A stretch of DNA of 10,940 nucleotides from Actinomycetota bacterium (GTDB lineage: Bacteria; Actinomycetota; Actinomycetes; Nanopelagicales; Nanopelagicaceae). The position numbers were made by a program, and so were the translations under genes. The stretch lies in the NCBI GenBank assembly GCA_009702845.1, contig WLHG01000019.1, positions 1-10,940 of the forward strand, in the 5' to 3' direction. Each line of letters begins with the position of its first letter. Position 1 is the first letter of the stretch. Under the pieces are notes generated by a model that saw only the letters and a list, made by a program, of their open reading frames with translations, ran no database searches and was not told the origin of the DNA. Of the stretch, positions 6,829 to 10,940 are shown in pieces.

Positions 6829-7838
6829 TAGCGGCGTGCTCCCACCAAAGCTTTGCGTCCCATGTTGAGATCAGTTGTTACTTTCACACGTGAACCAGAG
6901 CGTGGTGCATGCACCATGCGACCGCCACCTAAGTAAATTCCAACGTGCGAGACGGGGCGTCCAAAGAATAGTAAGTCCCCTGGCTTGAGGGCTTTGGTTG
7001 AGACCTGTTTTCCCATTCGAGATTGCGCCGATGATGAGTGAGGTAATGAAACTCCGGCAGCTTGATATGCGCGCATCGTTAATCCTGAACAATCCCACGT
7101 AACGAGTCCGGCGGCACCAAAGACATATCGATCACCGATCTGCTTAAGCGCATACTTAAGCGCAACACCGGCACGTCCTGAAATTCCATTGGCGCTTCGT
7201 GCAGCTGCAAGTGAAGATGCTTGATCTGCATCCTCTTGGGCTGCTGCTAACTTTGCTAAACGCACTCGATCGGCTTTTTTCAACTTTGACAGTAAAACTT
7301 CAGCCTCTTTTAACTTCGCCTGCGCAAGGGCAGATTGTGCGGCAAATTTCTTTTGGGCCGCTCTGACGAGAGCCAACTTGTCATTGACCGTCATCGTTGT
7401 TGCATTAAGGCGTTGAGTCGCCGCTTCAAACTTTCGAAGCTGTGTCGATTTGCCTCGGGTGATTGCATCGAGTGTGCCAGCGGAGGAGAGATAGAGCGTG
7501 GGATCGCTGGAAAAGAGGAGCTCTAGGCCTTGACTCATAGATCCTGATTTATACTGCTCGAGTGCTATGGCACCAAGGGATTTTTGTAGGGCAGTTACGG
7601 TCGCTCCCTGCACCTCGGCTTTAGCCTTAATGCCGTTGAGAGTTTTAGTTAATACTCCGAGTTTGACCTTGGCCTCTTGTGCCCCTTCAGCTGCCGTCGT
7701 TGCATCCTCTTCTAATTCACGAACTTTGGCCTGAACCTGCTCCAAGGTTTGAGCGGCATTGGCAGCGATCGGAGCAAGCACCGCAGCGATAATCGCGAGC
7801 CCGGAGAGCAGGACTAAGGCACGTTTGAGTCCGGACAT
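6825..7838 (-). CDS. Secreted coiled-coil NlpC/P60 peptidoglycan hydrolase
   Basis: A 337-residue exported cell-wall endopeptidase. Residues 1-29 form a Sec signal peptide: basic KR, a hydrophobic core LVLLSGLAIIAAVLAPIA, then ANAA before QT. Residues 30 to about 212 are alanine, lysine, glutamate and glutamine rich heptad-like coiled coil, in two stretches parted by the LLFSSDPTLYLSSAGTLD region (107-124). This layout is typical of actinobacterial NlpC/P60 proteins whose coiled coil regulates activity or binds partners. The C-terminal NlpC/P60 domain (about 223-337) has the catalytic triad: C250 in WDCSGL, H298 in SHVGIY and H310 in MVHAP. LKPGDLLFF (284-292) is also a hallmark. It should cleave peptide stems of peptidoglycan. 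Its stop overlaps the TTG start of pimB', so the two form an operon. Rv2190c of M. tuberculosis is the positional counterpart. Confidence 0.92.
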   Translation of the reverse strand: MSGLKRALVLLSGLAIIAAVLAPIAANAAQTLEQVQAKVRELEEDATTAAEGAQEAKVKLGVLTKTLNGIKAKAEVQGATVTALQKSLGAIALEQYKSGSMSQGLELLFSSDPTLYLSSAGTLDAITRGKSTQLRKFEAATQRLNATTMTVNDKLALVRAAQKKFAAQSALAQAKLKEAEVLLSKLKKADRVRLAKLAAAQEDADQASSLAAARSANGISGRAGVALKYALKQIGDRYVFGAAGLVTWDCSGLTMRAYQAAGVSLPHSSSAQSRMGKQVSTKALKPGDLLFFGRPVSHVGIYLGGGRMVHAPRSGSRVKVTTDLNMGRKALVGARRY

Positions 7839-7845
7839 GGAGTTA

Positions 7846-7851
7846 AGGCTA
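7846..7851 (-). promoter_or_regulatory. Candidate -10 box for the NlpC/P60-pimB' operon (leaderless)
   Basis: Minus-strand TAGCCT fits TANNNT and ends 7 bases before the ATG at 7838. TTGAGC on the minus strand (7875-7870) lies 18 bases further upstream and is a reasonable -35. No Shine-Dalgarno sequence precedes the ATG. This is the best-formed promoter candidate in the window, having both hexamers. Confidence 0.5.
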
Positions 7852-7869
7852 ACTATCTTTGCCGCCCGA

Positions 7870-7884
7870 GCTCAACTCTTGAGC
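7870..7884. repeat. Perfect 6-bp dyad GCTCAA-CTC-TTGAGC in a divergent gap
   Basis: Two perfect six-base arms with a three-base spacer lie between the divergent NlpC/P60 and RibD-like genes. One arm supplies the candidate -35 of the minus-strand promoter. A TAATAT (-10-like, plus strand) follows directly at 7886-7891. Size and position suit an operator for a dimeric regulator that would affect both genes. No regulator can be named. Confidence 0.4.
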
Positions 7885-7929
7885 CTAATATGGGCTGTGA
7901 AGTGGCCGAGAAACTGGGATGCTAGGCCG

Positions 7930-8421
7930 ATGAGCACCTCAGCCTCACTCGTAGTAGGTGTCGATGGCTCAACCAGCAAAGCGGGCTCATCTGGCGGCGT
8001 AAGTTCAAAGGCCGATAGATCCCTCTTTCTTGCCCGTCGCAGGGAGTTCGATCTCATTCTCATCGGTGGAAATACGGCCCGCACAGAGCCTTACTCAACT
8101 ACCCCAATCCCGGTGGTCGTCCTCTCGCGCTCGGATATTTCCCCGATTGCAGATAATCCACAGGCGCACCTATGGAATCTCTCGCCCAGCCAGGCGCTAG
8201 TTCGAGCACGAGATGAATTTGGTCCCAGAATTTTAGTTGAAGGCGGTCCCTCGTTAATGCGTGAACTCTTAAAGGCAGATTTAATTGACGATTTTTTTCT
8301 CACTGTCACCGAAGTAGGCGATGGGGAAAACACAATCGATTGGCGGGAATTGCTCACTCACTTTACATCCTGTGAAAAAAGCGAGATTGATGGAACGCTA
8401 TTTTTTCACGCCCATAATTAA
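7930..8421 (+). CDS. Stand-alone RibD C-terminal (dihydrofolate-reductase-like) domain protein
   Basis: A 163-residue protein with the RibD_C fold, used by NADPH-dependent reductases acting on the riboflavin precursor 5-amino-6-ribosylamino-pyrimidinedione phosphate and by related reductases. Visible motifs: VVGVDGSTS (8-16, D12 matching the SLDG of the family), LILIGGNTARTEPY (42-55), VVVLSR (62-67), and ILVEGGPSLMRELL (101-114) followed by LIDDFFLTVTEVG. There is no N-terminal deaminase domain, and at 163 residues it is shorter than usual (about 220), chiefly in the middle. The start is uncertain. ATG 7930 is used here, but a GTG at 7897 with TAATAT 5 bases upstream would give 174 residues and add an RP that resembles the family's N-terminal RPY. 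The ORF also extends further upstream, but that overlaps the divergent gene. Riboflavin synthesis is not proven: no other rib gene is nearby. Confidence 0.78.
   Translation: MSTSASLVVGVDGSTSKAGSSGGVSSKADRSLFLARRREFDLILIGGNTARTEPYSTTPIPVVVLSRSDISPIADNPQAHLWNLSPSQALVRARDEFGPRILVEGGPSLMRELLKADLIDDFFLTVTEVGDGENTIDWRELLTHFTSCEKSEIDGTLFFHAHN
8372..8409. terminator. Bidirectional terminator-like hairpin inside the end of the RibD-like gene
   Basis: GTGAAAAAAGCG (8372-8383) and CGCTATTTTTTCAC (8396-8409) pair with a two-base bulge around a 12-base loop: three G-C pairs next to the loop, six A-T pairs, then GTG/CAC. An A tract on one side and a T tract on the other fits a two-way intrinsic terminator. 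It begins 8 bases beyond the stop of the minus-strand transporter gene, the expected place. On the plus strand it lies within the last 17 codons of the RibD-like gene. The G-C core is short, so efficiency is doubtful. Confidence 0.45.
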
Positions 8422-9257
8422 AAGGCTGAGATTAAGGCGACGCCACTGACGGCAAGGACTATTCCCACGTACTGAACTTTATGCAATCGCTCACGTAGAA
8501 AACCAAATGCTAGAACGGCCGTGGCGATTGGATACATTGAACCGAGCACCATGGCTACCGATACCGAACCTTTGCTACATGCAACCCCTAAAAGCAGATT
8601 TGCTAAGAAATCCGAAACTCCAATAAATATTAAACTCGGATACTCTCTCTTAGAAAAGCCTCCAGTGCTTCTAAAACGGAGGGCGATTGCAATCGTTACT
8701 AGAAATGTTGCCGCACGCATCGTAACCATTGTCAAAAGCGCACTCGTCTGCGATCCAATAGAGATAAATGTTAGTGATGTACCAAATCCAAAGGCTGCTC
8801 CAATTGCTAAAAAGAGCGGGCGGAGAGCAATGCCATGCGAGAGTTCAGGTCCACTTGCGCAAAATGCGCCGGTAAGTGCTAGAACTATTCCGATTGATGA
8901 AATGAGTGAGAGCGTATCGCCATGTAAGAGTGCGTAACCCAAAGGAATCACAGCACTTAATGAACTAATAGGAGAGACAACTCCCATGCTTCCCGATGCA
9001 AGCCCGGCATAGAGGCAGGCGAGCCCGAAGTAACCAAATAATCCTGCGCCGATTCCAGGAATTAAATATCCACCTTGACCAAGGGCTGACGTGCTCCAAT
9101 CGCCGTAAGCAAACAGCAGCGCGACTCCAAAGAGCAAGCCAATGATTTGAGAAAAACCCAATACGGCGATGGGTGCATGTTTCTTGCTCAATCTTCCACC
9201 CTCAAAATCGGCCGTACCCCACAGCAGACTTGAAAGCAGGGCTAAGAGTGATGTCAT
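8418..9257 (-). CDS. EamA/DMT-family inner-membrane transporter
   Basis: A 279-residue integral membrane protein with about ten hydrophobic segments arranged as two EamA repeats: roughly 2-17, 29-51, 63-86, 90-111, 116-134 and 143-168, 170-193, 207-226, 230-253, 260-278. The end of each repeat has the typical form, a small charged stretch then a Gly-rich helix (FLRERLHKVQYVGIVLAVSGVALI at the end). DMT proteins export or import small metabolites such as amino acids, amines or nucleobases; the substrate here cannot be told. The ATG at 9257 has TAGGCT 7 bases upstream, and a GGGAGG lies too far away to act as a Shine-Dalgarno site. It is transcribed alone. Its stop overlaps that of the convergent RibD-like gene by 4 bases, and no functional link is implied. 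Confidence 0.9.
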   Translation of the reverse strand: MTSLLALLSSLLWGTADFEGGRLSKKHAPIAVLGFSQIIGLLFGVALLFAYGDWSTSALGQGGYLIPGIGAGLFGYFGLACLYAGLASGSMGVVSPISSLSAVIPLGYALLHGDTLSLISSIGIVLALTGAFCASGPELSHGIALRPLFLAIGAAFGFGTSLTFISIGSQTSALLTMVTMRAATFLVTIAIALRFRSTGGFSKREYPSLIFIGVSDFLANLLLGVACSKGSVSVAMVLGSMYPIATAVLAFGFLRERLHKVQYVGIVLAVSGVALISAF

Positions 9258-9264
9258 ACATATG

Positions 9265-9270
9265 AGCCTA
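9265..9270 (-). promoter_or_regulatory. Candidate -10 box for the EamA transporter gene (leaderless)
   Basis: Minus-strand TAGGCT fits TANNNT and ends 7 bases before the ATG at 9257, so the message would start at or beside the start codon. No clear -35 is visible. Confidence 0.35.
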
Positions 9271-9305
9271 CCGTCCCGCCTCCCGAGAATTGAGGGTGTA
9301 CTTAT

Positions 9306-9311
9306 TACTCT
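9306..9311 (+). promoter_or_regulatory. Candidate -10 box for the DUF3000-rnd operon (leaderless)
   Basis: TACTCT fits TANNNT and ends 6 bases before the ATG at 9318. It lies in a 60-base divergent gap back to back with the transporter promoter. A TTGAGG at 9290-9295 is too close (10 bases) to be a normal -35. Confidence 0.4.
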
Positions 9312-9317
9312 AAGAGC

Positions 9318-9896
9318 ATGGATGCCAATGGCTTCGAAAGATTATTGAACCAACTACGAGAATTTACCCCGCGCTCGGAAATATCCCTTGAAGAGGTTCC
9401 GGCGCCGCAAAAATTAGCAACATATGCATTCGCATTCTCTGCCGATGTCAGCAATGGCAAGGTGGGAGATGATGAAGATGAACTCGCCTCTGGTCGTTTT
9501 GTTCTACTTCATGAACCGGGCGGACAAGAGACTTGGGAGGGTGAGTTTCGATGCGTCAGCTTTGTTCGCGCCGATGTCGATACTGCAATGCAAGAGGATC
9601 CATCACTTCCCGAATTTGGATGGGGCTGGTTCTTATCGGCCCTTGAAGCCGCCGGCTGCACAATCGCCGCACCAAGTGGTACCGTCACTCGAGTTTCTAG
9701 CGCCTCATTTGGAAAACTATCACCACGCCATGATGAATCTGAAATTGAGATTCGTGCATCGTGGACGCCAGTGATTTCAGATCCAACTGAACTCATCAAA
9801 CATATTGCAGGCTGGTGCACCCTCATCGCGGAGGTTTCAGGTCTTGAAGAGATTCCAGAAGGCGTTTCGGCGATTAATTCAACTAGGGCTCGGTAA
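9318..9896 (+). CDS. DUF3000 domain-containing protein
   Basis: A 192-residue protein that matches the actinobacteria-restricted DUF3000 family along its whole length. Recognisable parts are ISLEEVPAPQKLATYAFAFSADV (22-44), ELASGRFVLLHEPGGQETWEGEFR (55-78), FVRADVDTAMQEDPSLPEFGWGWFLSALEAAG (82-113), PSGTVTRVSSASFGKL (119-134), EIEIRASWTP (142-151) and a C-terminal helix ending LEEIPEGVSAI. Function is unknown. It has no signal peptide or membrane segment and is probably cytosolic. The ribonuclease D gene begins 8 bases after its stop, an arrangement I know from other actinobacteria, so a shared role in RNA metabolism is possible but unproven. The central acidic DDEDE (51-55) looks like a variable loop. 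Confidence 0.9.
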   Translation: MDANGFERLLNQLREFTPRSEISLEEVPAPQKLATYAFAFSADVSNGKVGDDEDELASGRFVLLHEPGGQETWEGEFRCVSFVRADVDTAMQEDPSLPEFGWGWFLSALEAAGCTIAAPSGTVTRVSSASFGKLSPRHDESEIEIRASWTPVISDPTELIKHIAGWCTLIAEVSGLEEIPEGVSAINSTRAR

Positions 9897-9904
9897 TTTC
9901 ATTT

Positions 9905-10940
9905 ATGGAAGATGAGTTAGCGCCAGTTCCATTGCTCGTGCCTGCAGGAGGAACTCCGCCAGTTATTAACAGTGATGCCGCCCTTGAATTAGCGATTGCC
10001 CAACTTCGAGCAGGTCACGGCCCCTTTGCCGTTGATGCAGAGCGCGCCTCTGGCTTTCGCTACAGCGCCCGTGCATATTTAATTCAAATTAAGCGCGAAG
10101 CCGGCGGATTACATCTGATCGATCCAATTCCTTTCGGTCTCAATAACCCGTTGATCTCCAAACTCAATGAACTGCTCAATAGCGATGAAGTTATTTTGCA
10201 TGCAAGCACTCAGGATTTACCATGTCTGCGAGAGATAGGAATTAATCCCACACATCTATTTGATACTGAGCTCGGTGGTCGTATCGCAGGTCTACCTAGA
10301 GTTGGGCTTGGACCACTCTTAGAGTCTTTAATGGGCGTCGTTCTTGCAAAAGAACATAGTGCAGCTGATTGGTCTACGCGGCCGCTGCCACAAGAATGGC
10401 TGACATATGCCGCACTTGATGTGGAACTTCTCGTTGAACTTCGAAATGCAATGCGTGAAATCTTGCAGGCATCTGGAAAATTACGATGGGCCGAGGAGGA
10501 GTTTGCATCAATTCTTCTAGCCCCTCCGCCTCCGCCACGAATAGATCCCTGGCGTCGCACATCTGGAATGCACAAGATAAAACGACGTGATCACTTAGCG
10601 ATTATTCGTGAGCTCTGGATAGCACGTGATCAGATCGCTTCGGCTCAAGATATTGCCGGTGGAAAGCTACTCAATGATGCAGCGATTATTGAACTATGTT
10701 TAGCAGCACCGACGACAAAGAAAGAGTTTGAAAAGGCGTTGCGCCCAATCGGTCTTCGCGCGCGATGGGTAGAAAACTCTGCCCTATGGCTTGAAGCGAT
10801 TGCACGAGCAGTTGCACTTCCAGAAAGTCAGTGGCCAGCGATGCGTACAAATACCGATGCATTGCCCCCCATTAAATTATGGCGAGATAGATTTCCAGAA
10901 AAATTCGCTCCGCTTTCGCATGCACGTGCTCTTATCGACA
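9905..10940 (+). CDS. rnd: Ribonuclease D with HRDC domain (3' end outside window)
   Basis: An open frame from the ATG at 9905 to the right edge gives 345 residues with no stop. It is a DEDDy 3'-5' exoribonuclease of the RNase D type, which trims tRNA and other structured RNA 3' ends using two metal ions. Catalytic motifs: VDAE (43-46, D44 and E46), HASTQDLPCL (99-108, D104) and YAALD (168-172, Y168 and D172). A proline-rich linker (APPPPPR, 206-212) leads to the DPWRRTSG motif and an HRDC RNA-binding domain at about 225-305. Actinobacterial members are often around 400-430 residues, so most of the protein is present. The start is 8 bases after the DUF3000 stop, with no Shine-Dalgarno sequence but a tight operon junction. 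The cut is due to the window edge only. Confidence 0.93.
   Translation, partial: MEDELAPVPLLVPAGGTPPVINSDAALELAIAQLRAGHGPFAVDAERASGFRYSARAYLIQIKREAGGLHLIDPIPFGLNNPLISKLNELLNSDEVILHASTQDLPCLREIGINPTHLFDTELGGRIAGLPRVGLGPLLESLMGVVLAKEHSAADWSTRPLPQEWLTYAALDVELLVELRNAMREILQASGKLRWAEEEFASILLAPPPPPRIDPWRRTSGMHKIKRRDHLAIIRELWIARDQIASAQDIAGGKLLNDAAIIELCLAAPTTKKEFEKALRPIGLRARWVENSALWLEAIARAVALPESQWPAMRTNTDALPPIKLWRDRFPEKFAPLSHARALID

Noticed and set aside
7759..7896. Long N-terminal extension of the RibD-like protein
   Set aside because: It would run through the signal-peptide region of the divergent NlpC/P60 gene and the shared promoter gap, and carries no family motif.
10210..10575. A 121-residue minus-strand open frame at the end of the window
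   Set aside because: It is antisense to ribonuclease D, whose frame is open throughout and contains all DEDDy motifs and the HRDC domain.
1..10940. A defence system, prophage, insertion sequence, CRISPR array, tRNA or rRNA
   Set aside because: No such genes, repeats or RNA structures are visible. Every part of the window is accounted for by housekeeping-type actinobacterial genes and short gaps.

Overview
The window is a dense stretch of bacterial chromosome, about half G+C by eye. It holds 14 genes (two cut by the window ends), no RNA genes, no mobile elements and no CRISPR. The gene set points to Actinomycetota: a DUF3000 protein directly before an HRDC-type ribonuclease D, a PimB'-like mannosyltransferase for phosphatidylinositol mannosides (PIMs), and the neighbourhood SRPBCC protein / ROK glucokinase / FadD15-type acyl-CoA ligase / PimB' / NlpC-P60 hydrolase, which I know from Mycobacterium and Streptomyces. 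Moderate G+C, very short gaps and overlapping gene ends suggest a small streamlined genome, such as a freshwater acI/Nanopelagicales lineage. That placement is inference.

Layout. 1-1373 (+): the tail of an unidentified protein, an acidic 87-residue protein of unknown function, and a Gfo/Idh/MocA oxidoreductase, tightly packed as an operon. 1370-2762 (-): an SRPBCC protein followed by a ROK glucokinase. 2818-5706 (+): a long-chain acyl-CoA ligase, then a very small histidine kinase and a LuxR-type response regulator with overlapping stop and start. 5692-7838 (-): a secreted coiled-coil NlpC/P60 peptidase followed by PimB', joined by a TTGA overlap. 7930-8421 (+): a stand-alone RibD C-terminal reductase-like protein. 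8418-9257 (-): an EamA/DMT transporter. 9318-10940 (+): DUF3000 protein and ribonuclease D, the latter running off the end. No gap exceeds 100 bases.

How the genes fit together. The middle block is about the cell envelope: acyl-CoA supply, PIM mannosylation and peptidoglycan cleavage. A two-component system sits inside it. Control of envelope lipids by that system is a guess from position only. The glucokinase and oxidoreductase concern sugar metabolism.

Two patterns run through the window. All three convergent gene pairs overlap at their stop codons, one with a bidirectional terminator-like hairpin inside coding sequence. Five of the six genes that follow a divergent gap carry a TANNNT hexamer 6-7 bases before the start codon, mostly without a Shine-Dalgarno sequence, as expected for leaderless transcription. 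I see no defence system or other clearly new multi-gene system. The strongest candidate for something undescribed is the miniature histidine kinase.
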